Positions 48,651 to 59,391 of a stretch of DNA of 64,000 nucleotides are shown piece by piece. A model generated the notes under the pieces. The model ran no database searches and was not told where the DNA came from. It was given only the letters and a program-made list of their open reading frames with translations. Origin of the DNA: Bartonella sp. JB63 (GTDB lineage: Bacteria > Pseudomonadota > Alphaproteobacteria > Rhizobiales > Rhizobiaceae). The stretch covers positions 372,001 to 436,000 of the forward strand of contig NZ_CP019788.1 in assembly GCF_002022665.1 (NCBI RefSeq). The letters run 5' to 3'. The stretch's first letter is position 1. Each line of letters opens with the position of its first letter. A program made the translations under genes and the position numbers.

Positions 48651-49028
48651 CTAGTTTTCATTGTTGAAATGCTTAAGTAAATTTGTGGATAAGGCGTTTC
48701 CTTCTTTTACATATCTTTGATCTGCTTCGATTGCTGAATCTGTACAACGATGATAATTTTCTGAAAAGGTGCTATAAGCTGCATTAAACGTTTCATACAA
48801 ATGAGCACGTATTTGTGGTGTTGGTTTTTCTGCTTCAATTAATGCAACCATGTGATCATGCCATTGGTTTGTTGGATGGCTACAAAGATTACGTAGATAG
48901 TGCAGAGATCCTAAAATTTCTACTAATCGTAAAAGTTTGATATGATAGGGCGGAAATTGTTGTGCAAAGATTGGTGTTGAAATTAAGAAAAAAAATAGAA
49001 AAATGATATTTATCAATACTTTATTCAT
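48651..49028 (-). CDS. TIGR02301-family secreted protein
   Basis: 125 residues: signal peptide (about 1-22, ending PIFAQ) and the family pattern LRLVEILGSLHYLRNLCSHPTNQWHDHMVALIEAEKPTPQIRAHLYETFNAAY, ending with CTDSAIEADQRYVKEGNALS. The family is restricted to alphaproteobacteria and has no assigned function. Two Cys could form a disulfide in the periplasm. In Rhizobiales it commonly sits by a NUDIX hydrolase gene, which is not present here. Confidence 0.8.
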   Translation of the reverse strand: MNKVLINIIFLFFFLISTPIFAQQFPPYHIKLLRLVEILGSLHYLRNLCSHPTNQWHDHMVALIEAEKPTPQIRAHLYETFNAAYSTFSENYHRCTDSAIEADQRYVKEGNALSTNLLKHFNNEN

Positions 49029-49431
49029 TATTTTTATTGCTCACTTTTAACGGTATATCTATGAAACTTAATAATAGATAGAGGAGTCTTATCGCCAGCT
49101 ATATGTTGATAAATATAGTTAAAAAATAGCTCACTCATTCTTATTCGCTATAGATGTACAATAATTAGGGCATGATAGACGATAAGAAAATAGTCATGAA
49201 AATATTAAAATTGAGTATTTTAAAGTATTTATTTTTTATTCATGATTCTATCTTTAGGAAAATTTTTTCATTAATAAAAATAGATTATTGTTTTTATCGT
49301 AAAATAGATGTCTCTTTGTTGAAATGCAAAAGAAAGTAATTCTGTATTTTATAAAAATGTATATATAGATTTTTATTTTTAAATTACATTTTTATCATTG
49401 ATATTTGAAAATGGTAATCAATTAATCAATA
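49029..49431. other. Intergenic stretch without a recognised gene
   Basis: About 400 A/T-rich bases between the TIGR02301 start and the SRAP pseudogene. It would contain the TIGR02301 promoter on the - strand. No gene recognised. Confidence 0.4.
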
Positions 49432-50125
49432 ATGTGTGATAAATTTTCATTCTACGCGACACTTCAGTAAGTGTCGAAAAGAGTTTTATTGCTCGATTTA
49501 AGGTGTTTTTCTTTCTAGTTATAATATTGTACTATCTCAATCTATCTTAGTAATTTACGATCGAGAATCTTATCAAGATACATCTTTTAATTTTCCTTTT
49601 CGTAATAGTTTTTTGCATGTTGGGGATTTATTCTTTCTTGGGTTGAGCAATTATAAAATTATATAGTTGGCCATTGACGTTCAATACTCATTCATAAACA
49701 GTTAAAGAGAAAAAATCTTTTGTTCATACATTTAATTATCGACACGTGATTATACCAGCAAGTGGATTTTTGAATGGAAAATATGATATGAAAAATCGCA
49801 ACCTTATTTTATTCATTGTAAAAATATGGCGGGCTTATTGGTTTTGCAGGGTTTATGGAAACCTGGAATAGTGCAGGATACAATTGCAATTATTATAATT
49901 GGTTATTTGCTTTAATATCTTTATCTGCCATTCATCACCGTATGCTTGTTATAATAAATCGTAATAATGTTATATTGTGCGGTGGTTTGATTGTTTTCGT
50001 TAAAAGAGAAGTGATATTATGGATCTTATAATAAGTCTAGTATATGATGATTTTGAATTTTATTCTATTTCAAATAAGGTTAATAAGATAACTTATACAT
50101 TACCAAATATTTTTAAAAGTTGTAT
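49432..50125 (+). pseudogene. Decayed SOS-response-associated peptidase (SRAP/YedK/HMCES)
   Basis: Pieces of one family follow in order over three frames. At 49432: MCDKFSFYATLQ (family MCGRFxL, with the catalytic Cys2), then a stop. At 49508: SSYNIVLSQSILVIYDRE (family RYNIAPTQP). At about 49698: TVKEKKSFVHTFNYRHVII then PASGF (family EKPSF...R.LIPASGFYEW). At about 49831: GLIGFAGFMETW (family AFAGLWETW). At about 49930: SAIHHRMLVII (family the active-site HxRMPVIL). At about 50065: YSISNKVNKI (family YPVSxxVN). Several frameshifts and stops separate them. SRAP enzymes form a crosslink to abasic sites in single-stranded DNA to protect them. It lies upstream of cysS, on the same strand. Confidence 0.85.
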
Positions 50126-50380
50126 CTTTTCCAAATCAAACAGCTAATTTTTCTAATATTCAAAAAAAATGAACGGTTTGATTTATTTTAATTGTCTGAC
50201 ACAGAGTTAGTATGTTTTTATGAACATTTCTTGCTATTTTTTTATTTTATATATGTGAAAAAATCGATGTTAGAAATCGATACAACAGGGCAATATTTCT
50301 TTTTAAACAGTGCTATTAGTGCGATGATATAACATATTTTTTAAGGAATAGCTAAGGAGTATCACTAATGGAGTGTGATG

Positions 50381-51889
50381 ATGGGAAAGTTGCGGTTTTA
50401 TAATACGCTTACACGAAAGAAAGAGGATTTTACACCGATCGATACTAATAGAGTACGCCTTTATGTTTGCGGTCCAACAGTTTACGATTATGCTCATATT
50501 GGTAATGCTCGCTCTGTTATTGTTTTTGATGTTTTATTTCGTTTATTACGTTATATTTACGGTGAGAACCATGTCATATATGCTCGTAATATCACAGATG
50601 TGGATGATAAAATAAATGCAAAAGCAGCTCTCCAGTATCCTGATCTAGAACTTAACGATGCTATTCATCAATTAACGGAGTGTACATTTTATCAATTTCA
50701 GCAAGATACATTGGCGCTTGGTTGTTTGCCGCCGACCAGTCAACCGCGTGCAACCGATCATTTAGAAGAAATACGGTCTTTGATTGAAAGGCTTCTTGAA
50801 AAGGGGTGCGCTTATATAGCAGATAATCATATATTATTTTCTGTCAGCAGTATGGGAGACAACCCTCGTTATGGTGCGTTTGCAAAACGATCAATTGACG
50901 AAATGAGGGCAGGAGCACGTATAGATGTGGCTTCTTATAAAAAGGGGGAAATGGATTTTGTTTTATGGAAACCTTCTGCTCAAGGGGAACCTGGCTGGAT
51001 ATCACCAGCAGGAATTTCTATTTTAGGTCGTCCTGGTTGGCATATTGAATGTTCAGCAATGTCAATGGCAAAATTGTTATCTCCTTATGGTGGTGGTTTA
51101 TTTTGTGAAGATCCGACAGCAAATATTTTTGATATTCATGGTGGTGGTATTGATTTGATTTTTCCTCACCATGAAAATGAAATTGCGCAAAGTTGTTCAG
51201 CTTTTGGGATAGAACGGATGGCTAATTTTTGGATGCATAATGGTTTTTTGCAAGTTGAAGGCAAAAAAATGTCTAAAAGTCTTCAGAATTTTATTACTAT
51301 TCGTTCACTTTTAGAGAATGATTTTTTCGAATTTGCAAATGTCTTAACAGACGAAATAAAACGGATCTGGGCTGGTTTGTCTATACGTTTTTCAATGTTA
51401 CAAACGCATTATCGAGAACCTTTAAATTGGACAATGCAGCGTTTAGTAAAATCTAGTAGTGAGTTATATCGTTGGTATGAATTGCTTCGTAATGAAAAAT
51501 GTTGTTTGGATAATAACGAATCTGTTGATTCTTCTTTAATTGAAACATTAAGTAATGATCTTAATACCTCCAATACAATTACTATTTTACGAAAATTTTA
51601 TAAAGAACAAAATGCTATGGCTCTTGCAAATGGTATGGATTTTCTGGGGTTATTGCGACAAGAATTGGTTAAGGAAAAAGAATGTTCTATTTTCATTAGC
51701 GAGATGCATTTTGATTTACAATTTATTGATCAGCGTATTGCTGAAAGGCTTTGTCTTATCCATAATAAGGAGTGGGCAGCTGCGGATAAAATTCGTGATG
51801 AGCTTGCAGCAGGGGGGATCTTCTTAAAAGATAGCAAGGATCCGCAGACTGGTGAGCGTATAACCACGTGGGAGACGAAACGACTATAA
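50381..51889 (+). CDS. cysS: Cysteinyl-tRNA synthetase
   Basis: About 502 residues. Zinc/HIGH motif region [28 protein letters not shown], second zinc ligands in the [11 protein letters not shown] and HHENEIAQS segments, and KMSKS in [11 protein letters not shown]. Charges tRNA-Cys. The frame opens three residues earlier at GTG 50375; ATG 50381 has GGAG at seven bases. Normal family length is 460-500. Confidence 0.96.
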   Translation: MGKLRFYNTLTRKKEDFTPIDTNRVRLYVCGPTVYDYAHIGNARSVIVFDVLFRLLRYIYGENHVIYARNITDVDDKINAKAALQYPDLELNDAIHQLTECTFYQFQQDTLALGCLPPTSQPRATDHLEEIRSLIERLLEKGCAYIADNHILFSVSSMGDNPRYGAFAKRSIDEMRAGARIDVASYKKGEMDFVLWKPSAQGEPGWISPAGISILGRPGWHIECSAMSMAKLLSPYGGGLFCEDPTANIFDIHGGGIDLIFPHHENEIAQSCSAFGIERMANFWMHNGFLQVEGKKMSKSLQNFITIRSLLENDFFEFANVLTDEIKRIWAGLSIRFSMLQTHYREPLNWTMQRLVKSSSELYRWYELLRNEKCCLDNNESVDSSLIETLSNDLNTSNTITILRKFYKEQNAMALANGMDFLGLLRQELVKEKECSIFISEMHFDLQFIDQRIAERLCLIHNKEWAAADKIRDELAAGGIFLKDSKDPQTGERITTWETKRL

Positions 51890-51934
51890 TTCCTATATTC
51901 TAGCAGCTTTCATATAATGTGAGGAGAGAATTTG

Positions 51935-52604
51935 ATGGAATTATATAGTTATGGATATATCGCACTTAAACTAGTTGTAGGCCTTGTCGCTTTTTTGTTC
52001 ATTTTAAGAACAACAGGTCGTGGTAGCCTCAGCCAAATGACACCAATTGATTTGGTGAGCAATTTTGTTATGGGAGGCATTATTGGAGGAGTTATTTATA
52101 ATTCAAATATTAATATTATCCAATTGTTGTTTGTTTTATTTATTTGGCAAATCTTAATCACATTTTTTAATTCTCTTGCAAGATATTCAGTGTTTTTTCA
52201 TCGGCTTATTGCAGGAGGAAATGTCAAACTTGTTGTAAATGGTGTATTTCAGCTCGATGAGATTAAGCGTTTAGGGATCTGTGTGAATGATCTGGTTACA
52301 ATTGTTAAGTATTAAAGGGTGTAGTTTATATGAAGCAGGCTTTGTTCGATTAGAAACAAATGGTGATTTCTCTGTTGTTAAAAAAGAAGAGAGTAAAAAG
52401 TCTGTCATTTTAGTAACAAATGAGGAAATACTCGAAGAAAATCTTAAAGAGATTGGTAAAACAAAGAAATGGCTTAAGGCAGAGTTGAAAGAGAAAAATG
52501 TAAAAGTTGAAGATTTATTTGCTGCAGAATGGTATGAAAATACAGATAAAAACAATAAATTTTATAGTGGATTATTTCTTGTTCCTTTTCCAAAAACAGT
52601 TTAA
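51935..52604 (+). pseudogene. DUF421 membrane protein (YetF/YcaP family), frameshifted
   Basis: Two frames make one protein. The first (51935-52315) has three helices and the family pattern FILRTTGRGSLSQMTPIDLV; its end reads LDEIKRLGICVNDLV then TIVKY and a stop. The second frame (open to 52604) continues with LLSIKGCSLYEAGFVRLE then TNGDFSV, the expected cytoplasmic domain. Removing one A at about 52297-52300 (TTACAATTG) restores VTLLSIKG. DUF421 proteins have a membrane part and two small cytoplasmic domains; their role is poorly defined. Could also be sequencing error. GAGGAG precedes ATG 51935. Confidence 0.8.
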
Positions 52605-52740
52605 TTTTAGATATCGTTGTATTTATTGTGTAGTTTAATAGCGGTAAACAAGAGGTATGAATATGATCTATGAAAGAGTAATATAGGTATAGGCATTGTT
52701 GTTGTGCGTATTAAATGGGTAGTAAAGAAGTAAAGACTTT

Positions 52741-54621
52741 ATGAAACAAAATAGAATCGTAAAAACTGTGTCAGCGGCTTCAGGTCAAACCCTACGCACA
52801 CTTTATAATTTATGGCCTTATATGTGGCCATCAGATCGATCTGATCTCAAAATGCGCGTTGTATGGGCGGTATTTTACCTTATTTTAGCAAAGCTGATTC
52901 TCATATCCGTTCCATATTTTTTTAAATATGCTACGAATACACTTGATATGAGTCTTAATTTACCAGGGCTCCCATCTACTTGGGCGGTTCCTATCATATT
53001 AGTTTTAGCCTATAATGTTGCGCGTATTACTCAGGCTGGGTTTAACCAATTGCGCGATTCTCTTTTTGCGACCGTTGGACAATACGCTATTCGGCAATTA
53101 GCATATAAGACTTTTGTTCATCTTCACGGATTATCTTTACGTTTCCATTTGGAACGGCAAACCGGTGGTCTCTCTCGCATTATTGAACGTGGTACAAAGG
53201 GAATCGAGGCAATTGTTCGATTTTCGATTCTTAATACAATGCCAACCTTTGTAGAATTTATTCTAACAGCATTTATTGTTTATATAAATTATGGATGGTA
53301 TTATTTTTTTGTAATTGTGATAACAGTTGGTTTGTATATCTGGTTTACGATTAAGGCCAGTGACTGGCGCATTAATATTCGGAAAGAGATGAATACGGCC
53401 GATACAGAAGCAAATACGCGTGCAGTTGATTCTTTATTGAATTTTGAAACAGTTAAATATTTTTGTAATGAAACTTTAGAAGCGAGTCGATTTGATGCTT
53501 CTATGGCCGGTTATGAAAAGACTGCGGTGAAGATTTGGACTTCTTTAAGCTGGCTTAATTTTGGTCAAGCCCTCATTTTTGGTATTGGGATGACAATTCT
53601 TATGTTAATGTCAGCTTACGAAGTAGCTCACGCGATGCAAACTTTAGGAGATTTCGTTTTTATTAATGCGCTTTTAATACAGCTATCTATTCCATTAAAT
53701 TTTATTGGCTCAATTTATCGTGAAGTTCGGCAGGGTTTAACTGATATTGAAGCGATGTTTGATCTTTTGGATGTTCCGCAAGAAGTTATTGATAAACCGA
53801 ATGCTAAACCGCTTGTGGTGAACCATGGTACTATCCGGTTTAATCAAGTGAAATTTTCATATGATTCAGCTCGTCCAATTCTCAAAGATGTTGATTTTGA
53901 AGTACCTGGGGGTAAAACAGTTGCGATTGTTGGACCTTCAGGTGCTGGTAAATCAACTATTTCTCGATTACTTTTTCGGTTTTACGATGTTAATGAGGGT
54001 TCAATAACTATAGATGGACAGGATATTCGTGATGTCACTCAAAAAAGTTTACGTGAAGTAATTGGCATGGTGCCACAAGATACAGTTTTATTTAATGATA
54101 CAATTGCATATAATATTTATTATGGACGTCCAAATGCTACAGATGCAGAGATGCGCAAAGCTGCTAAAATGGCTCAGATATTGAAATTCATAGAGATGCT
54201 TCCAGAGGAGTTTCAATCCCTAGTTGGTGAACGTGGTCTTAAATTATCTGGTGGTGAAAAACAACGCTTGGCTATTGCACGAGCACTTTTAAAAGAGCCA
54301 CCGCTTCTTATTTTAGATGAAGCAACTGCAGCTCTTGATACAACGACAGAGCAGGAAATTCAACAGGCATTGAATATTGTAAGTCGCGGACGTACAACTT
54401 TGATTATTGCCCATCGTCTTTCAACTGTGGTTAGTGCAGATGAGATATTGGTGCTCAAAAATGGTCGTATTATTGAAAAAGGGACACATGCTGATCTTTT
54501 ATGTAAAAAAGGTTTATATGCATCAATGTGGAATAAGCAACTTGAGGCTTCACAAGCTGAAGAGAAATTACGAAAAATGCGTGAGGAGGGTGAATTAGGT
54601 GTTGTTAATCGTGGTAGATAG
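52741..54621 (+). CDS. Atm1-type ABC exporter (half-transporter)
   Basis: 626 residues. Six-helix exporter domain (about 35-330) and an ATPase domain: Walker A GPSGAGKST, signature LSGGEKQRLAIARAL, Walker B LLILDEATAALD, switch His in IAHRLST. Pattern LEASRFDASMAGYEKTAVKIWTSLSWLNFGQALIFGIGM is that of Atm1/ABCB7 relatives, which export glutathione-linked or metal-related compounds; the bacterial homologue gives heavy-metal tolerance in Novosphingobium. Acts as a homodimer. Single gene. Confidence 0.9.
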   Translation: MKQNRIVKTVSAASGQTLRTLYNLWPYMWPSDRSDLKMRVVWAVFYLILAKLILISVPYFFKYATNTLDMSLNLPGLPSTWAVPIILVLAYNVARITQAGFNQLRDSLFATVGQYAIRQLAYKTFVHLHGLSLRFHLERQTGGLSRIIERGTKGIEAIVRFSILNTMPTFVEFILTAFIVYINYGWYYFFVIVITVGLYIWFTIKASDWRINIRKEMNTADTEANTRAVDSLLNFETVKYFCNETLEASRFDASMAGYEKTAVKIWTSLSWLNFGQALIFGIGMTILMLMSAYEVAHAMQTLGDFVFINALLIQLSIPLNFIGSIYREVRQGLTDIEAMFDLLDVPQEVIDKPNAKPLVVNHGTIRFNQVKFSYDSARPILKDVDFEVPGGKTVAIVGPSGAGKSTISRLLFRFYDVNEGSITIDGQDIRDVTQKSLREVIGMVPQDTVLFNDTIAYNIYYGRPNATDAEMRKAAKMAQILKFIEMLPEEFQSLVGERGLKLSGGEKQRLAIARALLKEPPLLILDEATAALDTTTEQEIQQALNIVSRGRTTLIIAHRLSTVVSADEILVLKNGRIIEKGTHADLLCKKGLYASMWNKQLEASQAEEKLRKMREEGELGVVNRGR

Positions 54622-54723
54622 ATTACATAAAATGATAGCCGAGTGTATGCATAGTAATTGATTAAATATACAATAGGGGGAAGAAAAGTATTTATTAGTT
54701 ATTAAATATGAATAGGAAATTAT

Positions 54724-55422
54724 ATGACTATTGCACAATCTATCCAAAATGGTTTTGTCCCAATTCATAAAGAGGGTTATCCATTTATTGTAATATTTTT
54801 TGTCATTTCACTCATTTTAGGTTTAATCTGGAGTCCATTATTTTGGTGCGGTCTTGTTCTGACAATGTGGTGTATATATTTTTTCCGCGATCCAGAACGA
54901 GTGATTCCCATAAATTCGAATTGGGTTCTTTCTCCTGCTGATGGTCGTATTTCTTTTGTTGAGCCATATATTCCGCCTGCAGAGCTGGAATTGGGCGATC
55001 AAGAAATGGTACGTGTTTCTATATTTATGAATATTTTTTCATGTCATATCAATCGTGTTCCTATAAGTGGTACGATAGAGTCTATCGTTTATCATCCAGG
55101 TAAATTTTCTAATGCTGAATTTGATAAAGCTAGCCAATTTAATGAATTTAATGGAATGGTGATTGACAGTGAACATGGTAAAATTGGTGTTGTGCAGATA
55201 GCAGGATTGATTGCACGTCGGATTGTTTGTTGGCAAAAAAAAGATGATTTAATTGTTTCTGGGCAGCGCTTTGGGCTAATACGTTTTGGTTCTCGTCTTG
55301 ATGTTTATATACCAGCTAATGTAAAATTACGTGTTGCAGTTGGTCAGGTAGTAATTGCTGGAGAAACAGTTTTAGGTTCTTTTGGTGATGATCCTGCTGT
55401 AAATGACTTTAGGCTTGATTAG
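54724..55422 (+). CDS. psd: Phosphatidylserine decarboxylase proenzyme
   Basis: 232 residues, the short alphaproteobacterial form. The self-cleavage site that forms the pyruvoyl group is in [15 protein letters not shown] (LGSS-like GSR motif at the Gly-Ser bond). Also [12 protein letters not shown]. Converts phosphatidylserine to phosphatidylethanolamine. Followed after 8 bases by pssA, the preceding enzyme of the pathway. Two helices near the N-terminus anchor it to the membrane. Confidence 0.95.
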   Translation: MTIAQSIQNGFVPIHKEGYPFIVIFFVISLILGLIWSPLFWCGLVLTMWCIYFFRDPERVIPINSNWVLSPADGRISFVEPYIPPAELELGDQEMVRVSIFMNIFSCHINRVPISGTIESIVYHPGKFSNAEFDKASQFNEFNGMVIDSEHGKIGVVQIAGLIARRIVCWQKKDDLIVSGQRFGLIRFGSRLDVYIPANVKLRVAVGQVVIAGETVLGSFGDDPAVNDFRLD

Positions 55423-55430
55423 GATGAGGT

Positions 55431-56261
55431 ATGAAAAATTCTTCACCGTTTTCTTCGTTTGAATCTGAAAGAAAAAACGATAATGTTATGCATCGGCGGC
55501 GTTCACCTATACCTATGCGGTATATTATTCCTAATATTATCACTATTTTAGCAATTTGTGCGGGAATGAATGGTATTCGTTTAGCTTTTGAGAATTGCTA
55601 TGAGTCAGCTATTTTGGTATTACTTTTGGCAGCAATTTTAGATGGAGCTGATGGTCGTGTTGCTCGTTTGATGGATGGTACTTCGTCTTTTGGGGCACAG
55701 ATGGATTCACTTGCTGACGTTATTAATTTTGGTGTTACTCCTGCTCTTGTTGTTTATTCCTTTATTCTGACACAGGCTCATCAGGTAGGTTGGGTGGCAG
55801 CACTTGTTTATTGTGTTGCTTGTTGTTTGCGGTTAGCTCGTTTTAATGTGATGTTAGAGGATGCTGATATACCAGAGTGGCAGAAAAATTATTTTATTGG
55901 TATCCCTGCACCAGCAGGTGCGCTAATGCTTTTATTACCTATTTATTTAGGAGGGATAGGTTTAGTCCCTAATTGGGGATGGGCATTGTTCTTTAGTTTT
56001 TATACTTTAGTTATTGCTTTTCTCTTGGTAAGTCGTTTACCAGTATGGAGTGGAAAAACAATAGGTCATAATTTGAGGCGCGATATTGTAATACCTTGTA
56101 TGTTGGCGATTGTTATTTATGTTGGTTTTCTAGCTACTTATATGTGGTATACTTTATTAATAACAGTTATTTGTTATATGGCTTTTCTTCCTTACAGTGC
56201 TTGGATTTATAATAAAAGGGCTGCTTTAGAAGGAAAAACAAAAAACATTATAGATAGCTAA
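55431..56261 (+). CDS. pssA: CDP-diacylglycerol-serine O-phosphatidyltransferase
   Basis: 276 residues with about seven helices and the CDP-alcohol phosphatidyltransferase motif DGADGRVARLMDGTSSFGAQMDSLAD (DGxxARxxx...GxxxDSxxD). Makes phosphatidylserine from CDP-DAG. Operon with psd. It is convergent with the SDR gene, 90 bases away. Confidence 0.94.
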   Translation: MKNSSPFSSFESERKNDNVMHRRRSPIPMRYIIPNIITILAICAGMNGIRLAFENCYESAILVLLLAAILDGADGRVARLMDGTSSFGAQMDSLADVINFGVTPALVVYSFILTQAHQVGWVAALVYCVACCLRLARFNVMLEDADIPEWQKNYFIGIPAPAGALMLLLPIYLGGIGLVPNWGWALFFSFYTLVIAFLLVSRLPVWSGKTIGHNLRRDIVIPCMLAIVIYVGFLATYMWYTLLITVICYMAFLPYSAWIYNKRAALEGKTKNIIDS

Positions 56262-56351
56262 TTAACAACCGGATAGTTTTATAGTTAGTTGTAAAAAAGG
56301 AGAATGTCTGCTCTGAAAGACTTCAATGAGTTATGTAGAGGCAGATTACGG

Positions 56352-57101
56352 TTAATCAGGAAGATGATAGTTCATGAATCGTTTTTGATGAACATCAAAA
56401 AGCCTTCCTGTTTCTTTTAAATTAGGGGATAAGAGATGGGTTATTTCTGCTGCGACTTCTTTTGGAGAAGGTAAGGTTTGAGGATCTTCTCGGGGCATAG
56501 CTTGTGCGCGCATTGCAGTGCGTGTTGCACCTGGGTTAACACAATTAACTTTAATAGATGTTTGTTTGAGTTCTTCTGCCCAGCAGCGAGCAAGAAGTTC
56601 TAAAGCAGCTTTAGAAGCTGCATAAGGTCCCCAGAAAGCACGTGCATAATGAGCAACACTTGATGACAGAAAAACAGCACGTCCAGCGTCAGATTTGCGC
56701 AATAAAGGTTCAACTGCTTTCATTAAGCGCCATTGACTGGTGAGATTTATTTTTAAAATGTCTTCAAACATTATATTTTCGGTATGAGCTATTGGTGAAA
56801 GTGTTCCTAAGATTGCGGCGTTTGCAACTAAAATATCAAGTTTCTTCCAACGTTCATCAATTGATATATTTAATGCATCAATAACTTCCATATTATGCAA
56901 GTCAATTGGCACTAACGTTGCGGAAGCGCCTTTTTTTCTAATTTCGTTATCAAGTGCCGTCAAACCATTCATTGTGCGTGCAAGCGCAATAATATGGGCG
57001 CCACGTGCTGCTAGTTCTAATGCTAGATAATAACCAATTCCTCTAGAAGCACCTGTGACAAGTGCAACACATCCATTGAGATTAAAATCAGATTTTATCA
57101 T
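56352..57101 (-). CDS. Short-chain dehydrogenase/reductase
   Basis: 249 residues, classical SDR. Rossmann motif VALVTGASRGIGYYLALELAARGA, NAAILG, catalytic Ser in VFLSSSVAHYARAFWG and Tyr/Lys in YAASKAALE. Substrate unknown; it sits 2 bases after purF, and this association is conserved in rhizobia and Brucella. Confidence 0.92.
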   Translation of the reverse strand: MIKSDFNLNGCVALVTGASRGIGYYLALELAARGAHIIALARTMNGLTALDNEIRKKGASATLVPIDLHNMEVIDALNISIDERWKKLDILVANAAILGTLSPIAHTENIMFEDILKINLTSQWRLMKAVEPLLRKSDAGRAVFLSSSVAHYARAFWGPYAASKAALELLARCWAEELKQTSIKVNCVNPGATRTAMRAQAMPREDPQTLPSPKEVAAEITHLLSPNLKETGRLFDVHQKRFMNYHLPD

Positions 57102-57103
57102 TA

Positions 57104-58594
57104 TTAATTTCTTGTTTTCAGGACAGGTAATTTATGAACTGTTGGAGTACTTTTTCGGTCAGTGAGATGTGTAGGATAATGACCTGTGAAATAATGATCA
57201 GTGAATTGTGGATGAGAATTATTCCGCTTTTCCCCTATAACAGCAAGATATAGACCGTCAGTTGAAAGAAAGTCTAATGAATCAGCACCGATAAAATTGC
57301 ACATAGATTGCAGATCTGGATATTGATTAGCTAAAAGTTTTTCAATTGCAGGTGTATCGATACCGTAAAAATCAGGATATAAAATCATTGGGCTGGAAAC
57401 GCGCATATGAACTTCTTTTGCTCCTGCACTGCGGAGCATTCTTACAATTTTTGTGGATGTTGTACCACGTACAATTGAGTCATCAATTAAAATAACACGT
57501 TTTCCTTCAATAATAGAACGGTTTGCAGAATGTTTTAATTTAACACCAAAAGCACGAATTTGTTGGGTTGGCTCGATAAAAGTACGACCAACATAATGAT
57601 TACGAATAATGCCTAACTCAAAAGGAATTCCAATTTCTTGTGCATAGCCAATTGCTGCAGGTGTACCTCCATCAGGAACAGGAACAACAACATCACCATC
57701 ACAAGGTGCTTCCCGTGCTAAATGTATACCCATATTTTTTCGGACTACGTAGACACTTCGCCCTCCGACGATTGAATCAGGACGAGCAAAATAGACATAT
57801 TCAAAAAGACAAAGTCTTTCTGGTTTTTCTATTTCTGGTTTGATAATTTCTGTAGTGATTTGACCGTCTTTTTGTATTTCGCATATGATGATTTCACCAT
57901 TTTTAACATCACGAATATATTTTGCTCCAATAATATCAAGAGCACAGGTTTCTGAACAAAAGATTGGTTTACCATCAAGCTCACCCATAACAAGCGGTCT
58001 AATACCTGTTGGGTCACGTGCAGCAATAAGTTTAGTACGTGTTAACGCCAACATAGCATATCCGCCTTCTAATTGGCGAATGGCATCGACAAAGCGATCA
58101 GATGATGATTCATGGCGTGAGCGGGCAATAATATGGAGAAAGACTTCAGAATCTGACGTTGATTGGCAGATAGCACCAGAGGCAATTAATTCACGGCGTA
58201 ATGTAAGACCATTTGTTAGATTGCCGTTATGAGCAATAGCAATACCTCCAGCGTTTAATTCTGCGAAAAGAGGTTGTACATTGCGTAATGCTACTTCACC
58301 TGTTGTTGAATAACGAGTGTGCCCAATAGCACGATCTCCTGGCAGACGGGCTAATGTTGCAGAATCTGTGTAATGATCACCCACAAGCCCTAAATGTTTT
58401 TCTTGGTGAAATATCTTGTTATGATAAGAAACAATTCCTGCAGCTTCTTGTCCTCGATGTTGTAATGCATGTAATCCAAGAGCTGTTAATGTTGCCGCCT
58501 CTTCATGTCCAAGGATACCAAATACTCCACATTCTTCATGAAGCGTATCACCATCTAATGAAAATTCCTGACAAGAGATGTTGATTTTTGTCAT
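57104..58594 (-). CDS. purF: Amidophosphoribosyltransferase
   Basis: 496 residues. A propeptide precedes the N-terminal nucleophile Cys (LHEECGVFGILGHEEA); glutaminase domain with HRGQEAAG and GHTRYSTTGE; C-terminal PRPP motif RVILIDDSIVRGTTSTKI. First committed step of purine synthesis. Third gene from the cvpA end of the run radA-cvpA-purF-SDR. Confidence 0.97.
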   Translation of the reverse strand: MTKINISCQEFSLDGDTLHEECGVFGILGHEEAATLTALGLHALQHRGQEAAGIVSYHNKIFHQEKHLGLVGDHYTDSATLARLPGDRAIGHTRYSTTGEVALRNVQPLFAELNAGGIAIAHNGNLTNGLTLRRELIASGAICQSTSDSEVFLHIIARSRHESSSDRFVDAIRQLEGGYAMLALTRTKLIAARDPTGIRPLVMGELDGKPIFCSETCALDIIGAKYIRDVKNGEIIICEIQKDGQITTEIIKPEIEKPERLCLFEYVYFARPDSIVGGRSVYVVRKNMGIHLAREAPCDGDVVVPVPDGGTPAAIGYAQEIGIPFELGIIRNHYVGRTFIEPTQQIRAFGVKLKHSANRSIIEGKRVILIDDSIVRGTTSTKIVRMLRSAGAKEVHMRVSSPMILYPDFYGIDTPAIEKLLANQYPDLQSMCNFIGADSLDFLSTDGLYLAVIGEKRNNSHPQFTDHYFTGHYPTHLTDRKSTPTVHKLPVLKTRN

Positions 58595-58726
58595 GATATT
58601 CTTTCAATTATGACGTATGAAATAACTAATATCATACACCCCATATTATTTAAAGCTCATTCTTAATAAAAACTATTTCTTATTCTGTGAATGATAGCGT
58701 CGTTAATTGTTCTAATAATATTAGTT

Positions 58727-59266
58727 TTAATTGTTTGTAGTGTCATCTTTTTTAAAGAATTTTTCTATTGTTTCAAATGTATAATCGAGATCTTTTGGCA
58801 TCATTTCCGCTATTTTTTTACTTAGTGAATCTAATATAGGTTTTGTTCTTGCATTTTTTAGCCAATCAGATTGTTGTTCAGGTTTTATAAGTGCATTAAT
58901 GAGCAATACACTGATGACAGTAATCAATAAGCCACGGAATGCTCCAAAAATAAACCCAATAGTGCGATCAATTGCACCAATTCGACTATCAATAATAAAA
59001 TCGGCAATTTTCATTGTGATAATAGAAGTAACGATAAGAACAATGATAAAAATCATGAAAAATGTGACAACCAATGCTATCATTTTATTAGAGAGATATT
59101 GTTCAGTGAAGGGTAATATAAGTTTAAATGAAAAAAATGTTGCAACAGCTGCAATTATCCAAGAAATGAATGATAGCACTTCACGTGAGAAACCCCGAAG
59201 CATGGCTAGAAAAGAAGAAAATAAGATAACTACTACGACAATACCGTCTAGAATTGTTACATTCAT
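58727..59266 (-). CDS. cvpA: CvpA family inner membrane protein
   Basis: 179 residues with four hydrophobic helices and the FLAMLRGFSREVLSFISWIIAAVATFF start plus IDRTIGFIFGAFRGLLITVISVLL segment of CvpA. Related to colicin V production in E. coli and upstream of purF there too; the actual function is unclear. 132-base spacer to purF. Confidence 0.93.
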   Translation of the reverse strand: MNVTILDGIVVVVILFSSFLAMLRGFSREVLSFISWIIAAVATFFSFKLILPFTEQYLSNKMIALVVTFFMIFIIVLIVTSIITMKIADFIIDSRIGAIDRTIGFIFGAFRGLLITVISVLLINALIKPEQQSDWLKNARTKPILDSLSKKIAEMMPKDLDYTFETIEKFFKKDDTTNN

Positions 59267-59391
59267 TTATTGATTCCTTATATATAATATATACGTTGCA
59301 TTTTTTTAGTTATGTCCACTTTCTGTGTTTATATCAAGAATCTTTTGCGTTTTATAGAATTTTCTCTTTAATTATTTTTTTGTGGTACAGA

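Noticed and set aside
49457..49476. Perfect CGACACTT/AAGTGTCG hairpin, terminator or operator candidate
   Set aside because: It lies inside the SRAP pseudogene over codons for its N-terminal region, has no following T-run, and is likely chance.
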